A stretch of 56,236 nucleotides of DNA from Nanobdellati archaeon (lineage in GTDB: Archaea; B1Sed10-29; JAGVWA01): positions 1 through 56,236 of the forward strand of contig JAGVWA010000004.1 in NCBI GenBank assembly GCA_018304505.1, read 5' to 3'. Position numbers and translations under genes: made by a program. Position 1 is the stretch's first letter. Every line of letters begins with the position of its first letter. Below, one piece after another: positions 31,037 to 39,226 of this stretch. The notes under the pieces were generated by a model that saw nothing but the letters and a program-made list of their open reading frames with translations, searched no databases and was not told the origin of the DNA.

Positions 31037-32680
31037 ATGAAGCCAATAGAAAAAGAAATCTTTGAATTCTGGAAGCAAATCAATCCCGACATAACCTTCA
31101 AGATGGGCCTGAATGATTATGCCGCAACCATGTTCATTCCGTTTACAGAAAACGTTGCAGCGGCAAACAAGCATGTCCAGACCCTAAAAAAACGCACCAA
31201 GGACCCCCGCATTAAAAAATTTCTCGTCGCTATGGAATACTCTTACAAGTACCCGGAGCCAATGGATGGCCCGAACATAATCTTCGGAGTCATTGAAGAC
31301 CACTTAATGAAAGAAGGCATTGACGCAAAACATTTAGAGCTCTTGATAGAACAGTCATACGGCGCACTGGACGCGTACACAGAAGAGTGCTGTCACCTGC
31401 AATGGCCAATAGAAATCCGGATCCTGACGACAAATGCGTGTAATAACTTAATTTCTTTATTGAAAACTATTGAGAAAAACGCGCGCAGTAAACACCTACA
31501 GCAGGACCTGGAAAAACTCATAAACAAAGTCCGGAAGTTCAGGGACGATTACAAGGTAAAAGAAATCAAGCGCGGAGACTTCGGGGAAGTTTACCCAATA
31601 CTGAAGCGGCGCAGCAAGTACATCAACAGAAAAGGGCACTATGCACGCATACTCAAGCACGCGTACGATTACTCTGAAACCCCTGAGCAAATCGAAAACA
31701 AGGCCATGAAATGGCTTGAAGAAGACTTAAAGGCACTTAAGCTGATCAAGAAAAACATTTCCCATATGTACAACTGCAAGAACACAACCAAAGACATTGA
31801 AAAGGAAATCAAGAAACGCACAGGCTTGCCTAGAGCGGATCTCATAGACACTGCGAAGAAGCTCAACAAGCTCCTCAGGCCCATAATGGAAAAGAACTTC
31901 ATCGAAATCAGCAAAACACACAAATCCGAGATAATAGAGACCCCAAGTTACCTGACAACAGTCCTGCCGACAGCCGCATTGACGACCTTCAACAACCTCG
32001 GCAAGGAATTCAAGAACGTGATTTACATTACCACTGACGAGAAAGCAGCGCCAGCAGACTCGATGCCGAGCCTATTGAACACGTTCATTCATGAGGAATA
32101 CGGCCACGGGGTCAACATGAGCAACACAGTTAATGCATACCACAAGAAGAAAATCAGCGTGCTCAGCGTCATTTCAGACTTAGACATTCCAATAACAGAA
32201 GGCATTTCATTCAACAGGGAATATGAAACAATGGCGTACTTCAAGGACCTGCTGATAAAAGAGCTGACAAAGGAAGAGCGGGCTCTGATTCATTTCCTTG
32301 AAAAATTTGGAGGGCTCGAGGAAATAGTCGACTTCATGGAATACGAATTGTACAAGTGGCGTGTCATTAGGTTCCTGAGGGCTATATGTGATGTGCGGGT
32401 CAACACCAACAAGCAGGGCTATTATCGCTTTGTAGAGTGGGCATATCGATTTACGGGCTTAAAGAGGAAGGACGTGTATGACCAAACCTTCTTTTTTATT
32501 GAAACTCCAGGGTATCCTCCAGCATACTCCCTGGCCGGCATGTTCTTGATGGATCTACAACGTAACTCCAATGCACCGTTGAAGAAGATCAATACGTACG
32601 CAGCATCTGTTGGTTTCCCCGGCAAGAGCATCTGGGAAAAGCAGCTTACACAGGAGTTCCCAGCACAGGTTTACAAATAG
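31037..32680 (+). CDS. Putative metallopeptidase-like protein (HE-x3-H motif)
   Basis: 547 residues, largely helical, with LLNTFIHEEYGHGVNMSN at ~350 and an acidic segment GISFNREYETMAY ~45 residues on. The His-Glu-Glu-Tyr-Gly-His spacing resembles the HEx(Y/V)PGH motif of DUF885-type peptidases with one residue fewer, and differs from HExxH. The C-terminal ETPGYPPAYSLAGMFLMDLQ also fits that family. Zinc binding is plausible; activity is uncertain. It is cytosolic, with no signal peptide. Confidence 0.5.
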   Translation: MKPIEKEIFEFWKQINPDITFKMGLNDYAATMFIPFTENVAAANKHVQTLKKRTKDPRIKKFLVAMEYSYKYPEPMDGPNIIFGVIEDHLMKEGIDAKHLELLIEQSYGALDAYTEECCHLQWPIEIRILTTNACNNLISLLKTIEKNARSKHLQQDLEKLINKVRKFRDDYKVKEIKRGDFGEVYPILKRRSKYINRKGHYARILKHAYDYSETPEQIENKAMKWLEEDLKALKLIKKNISHMYNCKNTTKDIEKEIKKRTGLPRADLIDTAKKLNKLLRPIMEKNFIEISKTHKSEIIETPSYLTTVLPTAALTTFNNLGKEFKNVIYITTDEKAAPADSMPSLLNTFIHEEYGHGVNMSNTVNAYHKKKISVLSVISDLDIPITEGISFNREYETMAYFKDLLIKELTKEERALIHFLEKFGGLEEIVDFMEYELYKWRVIRFLRAICDVRVNTNKQGYYRFVEWAYRFTGLKRKDVYDQTFFFIETPGYPPAYSLAGMFLMDLQRNSNAPLKKINTYAASVGFPGKSIWEKQLTQEFPAQVYK

Positions 32681-32936
32681 TGCCGCTGAAAAAAGCCTCA
32701 GCAGCGCCGTTTTCTGGGCCCATGTGGTCGTAAAATATCTCCCGGATCACTTCATCTAGGGCCTGCTCAATTTCTGGTGTCGCGTGTATTGATTTCAGCA
32801 AGTCAGCCCTCAATGCCGTAATGGCCTCTTTTGAATTATCGCTATCTTTTCGCCAGTTCCTCTTATGTGAGTCAGGGGGCTGTACAACATACTTCCAGCA
32901 GATACATTTATATTGCAGTGTGCTCAGAATCCTCAT
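32646..32936 (-). CDS. Hypothetical protein, uncertain
   Basis: A frame of up to 96 residues containing protein-like helical sequence AITALRADLLKSIHATPEIE and ALDEVIREIFYDHMGPENG. It overlaps 35 bases of the convergent gene at 31037 and its 5' part runs across the promoter of the Met-Trp gene at 32945. It could be a real small gene with a later start or a decayed one. Confidence 0.3.
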   Translation of the reverse strand: MRILSTLQYKCICWKYVVQPPDSHKRNWRKDSDNSKEAITALRADLLKSIHATPEIEQALDEVIREIFYDHMGPENGAAEAFFSGTICKPVLGTPV

Positions 32937-32944
32937 TGAGTAAC

Positions 32945-33193
32945 ATGTGGCAAACACGAGCGCAGCTGTATAAATCAATCAGGGATGTAGTTACTGAGCC
33001 TGACGGCGACAAGCGGGTAGATGCCCTCTTACGCATGGATCAGACGCTGCGCAGCGAAGCCGATGAATTTAATGAACTCGCAAATTCCCGCGTTTTGGAT
33101 GATGCGGAGTGTGACGACTTGATACGGCTTGTCAGGCAGCAGGAAGTGATTGACGGGTTGCTTAGCATGGAAATTCGCACTACGGGGAAATGA
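32945..33193 (+). CDS. Small Met-Trp protein (82 aa), first of four
   Basis: Begins MWQTRAQLYKSIRDVVTEPD. TATA box ACATTTATATTG at ~32904-32915, no Shine-Dalgarno, so probably a short leader. Helical and charged. The stop overlaps an in-frame ATG of the next gene (ATGA at 33190). First gene of a four-gene operon of small proteins. Confidence 0.7.
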   Translation: MWQTRAQLYKSIRDVVTEPDGDKRVDALLRMDQTLRSEADEFNELANSRVLDDAECDDLIRLVRQQEVIDGLLSMEIRTTGK

Positions 33194-33195
33194 AC

Positions 33196-33498
33196 ATGTG
33201 GGCTACCATAATAAACTATGAGAAATACTGCCACACCTATGGTGGCGAATCAGAGGGGGGGCCACGGCCGCCTGATTTTCTCGCTATTGACGGTACAACA
33301 GAGGGGGACATACTGGTCTTTGAACCGCATGAGAGCACTGTTGTGCGTCAATTCTTAGATGGCGATGATGGCAGGGTAAGAGAGAATTTCTATAGGCACA
33401 TGACAAAGATAAGGGACACACCGCGGGGGTCAAGAACAGCATACGAGATGGGAAGTTTTCTTAGGAGAGAAGCGCGTAAATGCGGGGCACTGATGTAA
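33196..33498 (+). CDS. Small Met-Trp protein (100 aa), second of four
   Basis: Begins MWATIINYEKYCHTYGGESE at ATG 33196; the GGGG at 33184-33187 has better spacing to this ATG than to the one at 33190. LVFEPHESTVVRQFLDGDDG then a helical end. The stop is 1 base before the next ATG. Confidence 0.7.
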   Translation: MWATIINYEKYCHTYGGESEGGPRPPDFLAIDGTTEGDILVFEPHESTVVRQFLDGDDGRVRENFYRHMTKIRDTPRGSRTAYEMGSFLRREARKCGALM

Positions 33499-33499
33499 A

Positions 33500-33751
33500 A
33501 TGTGGGCTGACGAAGTATCCATGAAAGAGTATTTTAGTGGGCGGAGCGCTGGAAAATACGTGCGCTTTTTTCCAGTATTTGACGGCTCGAAAAACAGGGG
33601 GGTGGCGCTGACGCCCGCTGATGATGAGCGTTACCAGCAGTTGTCGGGCGAGCAAAAAAAGCAGTTGGGCTTGTCGCTTAACAGAAACGAAGTGGATTTT
33701 ATGCCTCCTGCTAAGTGGGTTAATGATTTCCTTAAAATGCACGGCAAGTGA
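33500..33751 (+). CDS. Small Met-Trp protein (83 aa), third of four
   Basis: Begins MWADEVSMKEYFSGRSAGKY; VALTPADDERYQQLSGEQKK and a helical end PAKWVNDFLKMHGK. Tightly packed after 33498. No domain recognised. Confidence 0.7.
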   Translation: MWADEVSMKEYFSGRSAGKYVRFFPVFDGSKNRGVALTPADDERYQQLSGEQKKQLGLSLNRNEVDFMPPAKWVNDFLKMHGK

Positions 33752-33781
33752 GGAATGTAGTTGAAACTTGAGGGGAGATAA

Positions 33782-34015
33782 GTGTGCGCGAAGAAAATGG
33801 ACTGGCTGGAGCAGCTGAAAAAACACGATCAATACCCGGGTGTGTTTCCGATGCACGCGGGCAACGTCATGGGTTTGACTGAAAAGGAAATCGAAACAGT
33901 ATTGCGATTGTCTAATGAAGACCTCAATAAATTAGAAGAAGAAGTTCTGGCAGGTTTAATGACGCAGGAACAGCTCACCGTGTTTCTAGAAACCAAAATC
34001 ACGCACCGAGAATGA
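33782..34015 (+). CDS. Small protein after Met-Trp trio (77 aa, Met-Cys start)
   Basis: GTG 33782 is preceded by GGGGAGATAA; ATG 33797 is an alternative. The first version starts MCAKKMDWLEQLKKHDQYPG, where TGC replaces the TGG codon found in the neighbours. From 33797 it reads MDWLEQL. Acidic and helical (ETVLRLSNEDLNKLEEEVLA). Probably cotranscribed with the three genes before it. Confidence 0.6.
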   Translation: MCAKKMDWLEQLKKHDQYPGVFPMHAGNVMGLTEKEIETVLRLSNEDLNKLEEEVLAGLMTQEQLTVFLETKITHRE

Positions 34016-34083
34016 AATTAACCCATGCGAGTTGTATGAATGTTTAAATACAAGTTATGCGCTAATAGTAAGTGGGGTGTACA

Positions 34084-34215
34084 TGGCGCCCGGAGAGGGA
34101 TTTCCGCTATGCGGAAAGCTCAACGAACTGCGTTCGTTGCAGATTTGAACCCTCGTTGCGGCAATGCCGCGCTCGTTTGTAAAACGAGTCCTCTACCCGG
34201 CTAAGGTATCCGGGC
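34084..34215 (-). tRNA. tRNA-Val(UAC) with insertions in T arm and variable region, encoded CCA
   Basis: Acceptor GCCCGGA/TCCGGGC, discriminator G, then CCA at 34086-34084. D arm CCTT/GAGG, anticodon stem CTCGT/ACGAG with loop TTTACAA (anticodon TAC). The variable region is 17 bases and holds a GCGGC-ATT-GCCGC hairpin. The T stem GAGGG/CCCTC and T loop TTCAAAT are separated by ~43 bases with two perfect hairpins, CAACGAAC-GCA-GTTCGTTG and TTTCCGC-ATA-GCGGAAA. These must be removed or tolerated. The insert is presumably an intron, but I cannot draw a convincing BHB. Confidence 0.75.
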
Positions 34216-34326
34216 GTCATGCATATCTACTATCTTTTGTTCAATATAAGCTTTCCGTAAACCGATTTTAGTGAATTTGAGTTAATTTTGGTTTATTGAT
34301 TCTATTGATCTTACTTGATTTTATTT

Positions 34327-35055
34327 TCAAAACAAGACCAGGCCATCTGCAATGAACTTCAAGCTGACAAGGGCTATGGCCGCCAGGACAAGCCTCTTGA
34401 ACCTTGCTTGAGGGATCCGGTCAACGATTTTTCTGCCGATAAATGACCCAGAAATCGCGAGCAAGAACAATATTGGGATGAAATAGTAAAACTCCTGCGG
34501 AAGAAAGCCCCCGCTGATGTATATTGGAATTCTCGTCAGGTCTACAGCAAGCGCAATGGCGGCGGACGTGGCAATGTAAACTTCTTTTTTCAGGTTAAAC
34601 GCTGTCAGGAACGCCCCCCTGAGCGCGCCGCCTGTGCCAATGAGGCCCGCGAGAAAACCAGAGATAGAGCCGCCAATGACGCTGTTCTTCTTTGTGGCTG
34701 GAAACGATACGCTCGGCTTGAATAGCATTGTTATCGAGTAAAGCAGCAGGAAGATGCCAAGAATGAACTTCAACGTAACCTGGGGGATGCTGTTTACCAG
34801 CAATGCCCCGACGATGGTGAAAACAACAGCGGGTAGGCCAAAGATCATCATTAAGCGCTTGTCAAAGCCGTGCCTGAAAAACGTTATCCTGCCGAGGTTT
34901 CCGAAGACGTGGAAAATCGCGACAAGCACAAGGGCTGTCTGGAAGTCCAGGAAAAAAAGCGAGATCGGCAGGAACAGTGTGGACGAGCCAAAACCGGCTA
35001 TGGTGCCGGCTATTTCAGATGCCAGTGCGCCGAGCCAGAAAAGAGAGCTCACCAT
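34327..35055 (-). CDS. TauE/SafE-family membrane transporter
   Basis: 242 residues with about eight hydrophobic segments. Two equivalent repeats start GTIAGFGSSTLFLPISLFFL and ISGFLAGLIGTGGALRGAFL, the paired glycine-rich motifs of the TauE/SafE (DUF81) family, which exports sulfite, sulfonates or other small anions. The substrate is unknown. It stands alone between tRNA-Val and a Met-Trp gene. Confidence 0.8.
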   Translation of the reverse strand: MVSSLFWLGALASEIAGTIAGFGSSTLFLPISLFFLDFQTALVLVAIFHVFGNLGRITFFRHGFDKRLMMIFGLPAVVFTIVGALLVNSIPQVTLKFILGIFLLLYSITMLFKPSVSFPATKKNSVIGGSISGFLAGLIGTGGALRGAFLTAFNLKKEVYIATSAAIALAVDLTRIPIYISGGFLPQEFYYFIPILFLLAISGSFIGRKIVDRIPQARFKRLVLAAIALVSLKFIADGLVLF

Positions 35056-35118
35056 AAATGGTGTGACTCATGCAGGGTATAAAAGTTTGTATGGTTGCCT
35101 TACTGGCGTAGCAGGCGT

Positions 35119-35328
35119 TCACTCTTCTTCATCAGAAGGGGGAGTGAAGCCCATTTCTGCAATGCGGCCCTCCGCTTCACGTGCAGCCGCCAATGCATTA
35201 TACACCAATTCCGCGCTTTCTTGATTTGGGGTGTGTCCCATCAGGTATGACGTAACAGTTCGTTCTAATATTGGTGGCCAACCCTGGGCCAGCTGGCCCT
35301 TGCCAGTAGGTTTACTGTTTTCCCACAT
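35119..35328 (-). CDS. Small Met-Trp protein (69 aa)
   Basis: Begins MWENSKPTGKGQLAQGWPPI; the ribosome site is GGGAGATGATTAATAC before the ATG. The helical middle NQESAELVYNALAAAREAEG is followed by an acidic end PPSDEEE. It lies downstream of the large coiled-coil gene on the same strand, 107 bp away. Confidence 0.7.
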   Translation of the reverse strand: MWENSKPTGKGQLAQGWPPILERTVTSYLMGHTPNQESAELVYNALAAAREAEGRIAEMGFTPPSDEEE

Positions 35329-35434
35329 GTATTAATCATCTCCCACTTTTTGGTATTTAGTGTATTATTAAAGGCGCATTAGTTTATAAAGTTTTCTATC
35401 AAAATTCACTAACTTTTTAATGGTTTTTGTGCTA

Positions 35435-37738
35435 TTAATTACTAATTTTCTTCATGGCCTCTTCGGTTTTCTTTTTGCGCCTCTGCTGCTCATGCAGTCG
35501 CGCCATGATCACTGCTGGTCCCGCGGCTCCAAGGGTGCCGCTTTCGATCAGGCGTTTTATGCGCTCGTCCATTTGTTTTCTTTCATCCACTTTTCGGTTG
35601 TACTCCTGCTTTAGTTCTGAGAGCCGTTTCCTTGACTTGGCCTGTCGCTCACGTTTTGCCTCTTCCAGTTTCGCCATTGCACGTTTTTTTAATCTCAATT
35701 GGTAAAATCGCCTCAGGGCTAGTGCTCTTTCTTCAGCACTTGCTAGATGGCCTTTGGTTTTCAACGGCGAAATATTGTAGTGCTCCAGCCATTTTCTGTA
35801 GTTTTCCCAGTACTCATTTTCCTTTGCCCAGCCTTTTCGGTGGAGTTCCTTGGCCCGTTTTTGTTTTCTTGCTGATGTTGAATACGCAACTTTTCTTTCC
35901 AGCCTTTGTTTTTGGGCTTGTTTTTTTTGTTCTTTGAGGATTTTTTGTTCTTTGAGGATTTTTTGTTCTTCGAGGATTTTTTGTTCTTCGAGGATTTTGC
36001 GACGCTCTATGGCTATTCGGTATGTTTCGCTTGTAATCATTGCGCGCGCTTCGTCACTTCCTTTTAGTCCGAGTAAGCCTGTTAGCCGTGCCAGGAAGTC
36101 GTGGGCCTTTGCCCCGATTCGTGCCTCTAATTCTCGCTTGTCCTTTCCGCTTTCTTTGTGCGCTTCCCGGAATGCTGTGTCGATGGTCTGTTCTATTTCG
36201 GGTTTTAGCGCGGCTACTAATGCTGTTCGCTCTTCGGGCTTAGTTAGGGTTGCTAGTTGCTCGTTGAGGGCCTTCTTTCCGTGGTCTGTTACGGCGTGCG
36301 CCTTTAGTTGCCTGCGCACTTCTGTTATTATCCCTCTTCTTTGTTTTTCAAGTGCTGCCCCTGCTTCTTTTTGCCTTTGTTGTTCTTCTGCACGCAGGTG
36401 CGCCTCGATTTCTGCCTTCTGCTTTTCTTCTTTCATGTGTTCCGCTTGTTCCGTAACTCGTAATAATATCTCAGAGTTTAGGATTTGCCTTGCATTACTT
36501 GGGAGTCGCAGATGCATTGTGAGGGCTGCGAGTCTTGTGTTTTTTTGTTCATTAGCCATCGTTTCGAGCGCATTAAGTAGGTTGTCGGTAATTGACTGCG
36601 AGATGGTAACCAGTTTTTTCCTGCCTTTTAGCTGCTGCTCTACTTCGCTGTCAAGCAGGTTTTTTATGGATTCAAGCGACAGCAGTTCAGTTATCTCCCC
36701 ACCAGGGACGCTGTAGCCTTCTGTGAAAAGCCTTAGTTCATACACCACCTTATCGAAGTAGGCCTTTTCCCGAGCGTTCGGCATTATAACGCTGCGGTAG
36801 GGGTTTTTGACCATTGCTAGCATGACTTTGTTGGCATAGGCTTGCGGGCTTATCACGGGTTGGACAAGCGCCTTGAGCGAGGTTGCTTTAGCCAGTGGAA
36901 TGCCTATCCTGCTCAATGTTTGGCCGTATTCATGAGAGCGAATGTTTTCAAGCACCCTGGCTTCTTGTTCTGGCGTCAGCTGGTCTATCGTGACGATCTG
37001 CACGTTTTGTTGCGCCCAATGTTCCCTTAGTTTATCATCGACTTTAAAGCCCGGCGTGGTTATCATCAATATGCCGCCGTTTATAAGCCTCCCGCGTTTC
37101 GTTTTCCCAAGGTATTTCGCTATTGTTCTATTTATGAGCGATTCTGCGCGTTCTTGTGTTCCTGGGTTCCTGAATTTTACCTCTAAGAACTTTAGCATAC
37201 TCTCATCAGATGGGGGTTGGATGCCCGGTACACTAACCCACTTTCTTGTTGTTACTAGGGCATCTGGCGTTAGTGGTAGCATGTCATAAGGCTTATCAAG
37301 CTTATATGGCTGTGATTTTTCAGGGCCGCCTAGTGGATCTAGTGTAACGTCATGTGAGAGTAATGTTTGGAATATCGATTCTCCAACAACTTCTCCGATA
37401 ACGCCCCGCGCGTCAATAAAGTGCCAGAAAGCGTCAGCAAATGTGTCAGCAAGTTCCTTGTCGCCTGTTAAATCCAGAATTTTGTAGCGCACCCCTTCGG
37501 TTTGCACGTTCAAGTTTTTTTCAAATTTGGCTGCAGCTAGGGAGAACCATGTTGCGAACATTTCGTTAAAGTTGTGCCGTGTCACGGATGTGTCTTGATT
37601 CGTAGTTTGTTTTATGAATGCACTGTAAAGGTTGCTGCAGTCCTTTTTGGTCATGTCAGGGTTTATGGACTTGCGATTCTTGAGAATGAACTTGTACGCT
37701 GCAGCCCTCACGCCTTGAGTGCTTTCATTGATTGCCAT
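35435..37738 (-). CDS. Predicted PD-(D/E)XK-like nuclease domain + long coiled coil
   Basis: 767 residues from MAINESTQGVRAAAYKFILK. Residues ~150-260 contain LTPDALVTTRK, then LKFLEVKFRNPG and GGILMITTPGFKV: a P-D ... E-x-K pattern with flanking strands as in PD-(D/E)XK nucleases. Residues ~420-767 are a Lys/Glu/Gln coiled coil with tandem units ILEEQK/ILKEQK (DNA repeat at ~35929-36000). A DNA-tethered or filament-forming nuclease is a reasonable guess. Met-Trp genes flank it on the same strand at 35119 and 38092. Confidence 0.6.
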   Translation of the reverse strand: MAINESTQGVRAAAYKFILKNRKSINPDMTKKDCSNLYSAFIKQTTNQDTSVTRHNFNEMFATWFSLAAAKFEKNLNVQTEGVRYKILDLTGDKELADTFADAFWHFIDARGVIGEVVGESIFQTLLSHDVTLDPLGGPEKSQPYKLDKPYDMLPLTPDALVTTRKWVSVPGIQPPSDESMLKFLEVKFRNPGTQERAESLINRTIAKYLGKTKRGRLINGGILMITTPGFKVDDKLREHWAQQNVQIVTIDQLTPEQEARVLENIRSHEYGQTLSRIGIPLAKATSLKALVQPVISPQAYANKVMLAMVKNPYRSVIMPNAREKAYFDKVVYELRLFTEGYSVPGGEITELLSLESIKNLLDSEVEQQLKGRKKLVTISQSITDNLLNALETMANEQKNTRLAALTMHLRLPSNARQILNSEILLRVTEQAEHMKEEKQKAEIEAHLRAEEQQRQKEAGAALEKQRRGIITEVRRQLKAHAVTDHGKKALNEQLATLTKPEERTALVAALKPEIEQTIDTAFREAHKESGKDKRELEARIGAKAHDFLARLTGLLGLKGSDEARAMITSETYRIAIERRKILEEQKILEEQKILKEQKILKEQKKQAQKQRLERKVAYSTSARKQKRAKELHRKGWAKENEYWENYRKWLEHYNISPLKTKGHLASAEERALALRRFYQLRLKKRAMAKLEEAKRERQAKSRKRLSELKQEYNRKVDERKQMDERIKRLIESGTLGAAGPAVIMARLHEQQRRKKKTEEAMKKISN
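35929..36000. repeat. Short tandem repeat within coiled-coil gene
   Basis: Four ~18-base units of TTGAGGATTTTTTGTTCT / TCGAGGATTTTTTGTTCT encode ILKEQK/ILEEQK. Copy number may vary between strains. Confidence 0.8.
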
Positions 37739-37816
37739 GTTGCTGATTACGAGCAATAGATTTATAAACACTGCTCAAGAAGGGTATATTACCTATACAG
37801 GTTCCGCCTTGGCGGA

Positions 37817-38093
37817 GAGAAGTGGAACGAGGCTAACGCTCCTTTCTGCAAAGAACGTAGTTCTTTGAGACCTCAACGAAACCCCGGTTTCGTTGCAGGC
37901 GCGGAGTGAGGAAGTTCTCCCCACCCGTCCAACTTGTTTGGATGATTAAAAACACCGGAGACGGTGAGGGCAGGATCAGAAACGCTACCCGGCATTTCGG
38001 TGTTGGGATGAAACGTGCTTGTCCTAGGTGCAAGGCAGTACGCCGCTTAGTAGAATGCCTCATGTACAGAAGGGAGACTATGAGCCACTTCTC
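37817..38093 (+). ncRNA. rnpB: RNase P RNA
   Basis: P1 is GAGAAGTGG (37817-37825) with CCACTTCTC (38085-38093). Conserved regions appear in order: CR-I GAGGAAGTTC (~37906), CR-III-like CAGAAACG (~37977), CR-IV GGGATGAAACG (~38005) and CR-V ACAGAAGG (~38066). The P3 region between P1 and CR-I is enlarged by the perfect hairpins CAAAGAAC-GTA-GTTCTTTG and CAACGAAACC-CC-GGTTTCGTTG. It processes tRNA 5' ends. TATATTAC at ~37783 may be the promoter. Confidence 0.88.
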
Positions 38094-38367
38094 ACCCTTT
38101 ATCTTGATCTATCAATCCGGTAATGCCTTTCCATACGTGCCCTACAACGCCGTCATTGGTGTATGGCCTTATCGCATCGCAGACCCCTGTTCGTAGGTCT
38201 CGCAGTTCTTCTGGCGTAAAATCAGTTTTTTCAAGCGCGGCTATTCCCGGTATAGCTAAGTCGGGACGTAAGCGTTTTAGTTCCTCGAAAACAATCATTC
38301 GCTTGTTTGCCCCGTAGCGGTTCATGCCAGGCAGGTGTGAAATGTCGTCTAACAGTGGTTGCCACAT
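38092..38367 (-). CDS. Small Met-Trp protein (91 aa)
   Basis: Begins MWQPLLDDISHLPGMNRYGA; helical middle MIVFEELKRLRPDLAIPGIA and DFTPEELRDLRTGVCDAIRP. Its stop overlaps the 3' end of RNase P RNA on the other strand by two bases. No ribosome site is evident. Function unknown. Confidence 0.7.
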   Translation of the reverse strand: MWQPLLDDISHLPGMNRYGANKRMIVFEELKRLRPDLAIPGIAALEKTDFTPEELRDLRTGVCDAIRPYTNDGVVGHVWKGITGLIDQDKG

Positions 38368-38414
38368 GCTTTGGATTGTAAAAGTTGTGATTTATAAATC
38401 TTCTTGCACTATTA

Positions 38415-38939
38415 CTATTCATAAACATTGGTCTGTGGCTCGTTTTTTATCGCGTCTTGCATTATCTCAAAATAGCTCCGCTGCTCTACCTTCGCAAGCT
38501 CTAAGCCAAGCAGTTTCTTCACATACGGAATGTTCTCTGCCACCGCGCTTTCAATTTCGACGTACGTGCCGACTTTTGTTATTGTGTCAAGAGTCACCTC
38601 GGCATTTTCTAAAAAGAACGCCTTGCGGTGCTTCTTGTACCGCAGCACTTCCTTGTAGCCGAGCGCCTCTATCAGTTTTATGGAATTTTCAGTGTCTGCT
38701 GTGCTTATTTCGATTTCTTCGCGCTGTTTAATGTTTGACTTCGTGTCATGTTTTCCTTTGTAGGTAATGATTGCCTTGTCCTCGAAAAAGCGAATGCGCA
38801 AGTCGAAAACATCTTCGCCCGGGCGCGCATAGTAGATGTTCTCTTCTTCCCGATCATAGATCTCGCGGGCGTTGTTTTCCTTGAGTTTCTCCTCGACAAA
38901 CTCGAGGTTGTCAACGATCAGCTTGGTTTCGATTTCCAT
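38415..38939 (-). CDS. CYTH-domain protein (CyaB/ThTPase-like)
   Basis: 174 residues. MEIETKLIVDNLEFVEEKLK opens with the E-x-E-x-K signature of the CYTH triphosphate tunnel. LRIRFFEDKAIITYKGK, REEIEIS, and EVTLDTITKVGTYVEIE supply the alternating charged strands. Family members hydrolyse triphosphates or make cAMP (class IV cyclase). Archaeal members of this length are usually annotated CyaB; the actual reaction is unknown. Confidence 0.85.
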   Translation of the reverse strand: MEIETKLIVDNLEFVEEKLKENNAREIYDREEENIYYARPGEDVFDLRIRFFEDKAIITYKGKHDTKSNIKQREEIEISTADTENSIKLIEALGYKEVLRYKKHRKAFFLENAEVTLDTITKVGTYVEIESAVAENIPYVKKLLGLELAKVEQRSYFEIMQDAIKNEPQTNVYE

Positions 38940-39049
38940 TGCAGCTCTAAGGAAGGCGTTTAATAAGAAGCTTTACATTAGTAGTAAAGTTGGCTTAATA
39001 TAAGAATTCTTAAATAGTACATTAGCTATAATGATAATAGGTTATTTGA

Positions 39050-39190
39050 ATGAAAGCATTTAATGTAAGTCTGAATAATTTGCCAATTACGGCAGCATAT
39101 CCTGAAAGTGGAAAATGGATTGACACCTATGGAGATACTGGGGGCCAATATGTGCAAACATCTTACTCTGAACATTACACTGAAAACTAG
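39050..39190 (+). CDS. 46-aa Tyr/Thr-rich peptide, candidate precursor (locus C)
   Basis: ATG 39050 follows AGGTTATTTGA and a TATA-like TTAAATAGTA at ~39010. Leader-like start MKAFNVSLNNLPITAAYPES, then GKWIDTYGDTGGQYVQTSYS and EHYTEN: five Tyr, no Cys, Gly/Thr-rich. It lies 36 bases before the radical SAM gene on the same strand. The aromatic C-terminal half suggests bond formation at Tyr or Trp if it is the substrate. Confidence 0.6.
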   Translation: MKAFNVSLNNLPITAAYPESGKWIDTYGDTGGQYVQTSYSEHYTEN

Positions 39191-39226
39191 TTCAGAAAAT
39201 TAACTTCTTTGGTGGGGGTGTTATCC

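Noticed and set aside
35929-36000. Tandem 18-base repeats considered as CRISPR or regulatory iterons
   Set aside because: They are contiguous coding repeats (ILKEQK/ILEEQK) within a gene.
35454-36716. Long plus-strand frames (up to 288 codons) opposite the coiled-coil gene
   Set aside because: Antisense shadows of a Lys/Glu/Gln-rich gene; they read as Ser/Leu/Phe/Cys strings.
37833-38196. Open frames of 76 and 96 codons on either strand over the RNase P RNA
   Set aside because: The region has P1, CR-I, CR-IV and CR-V in order; the frames have no ribosome sites.
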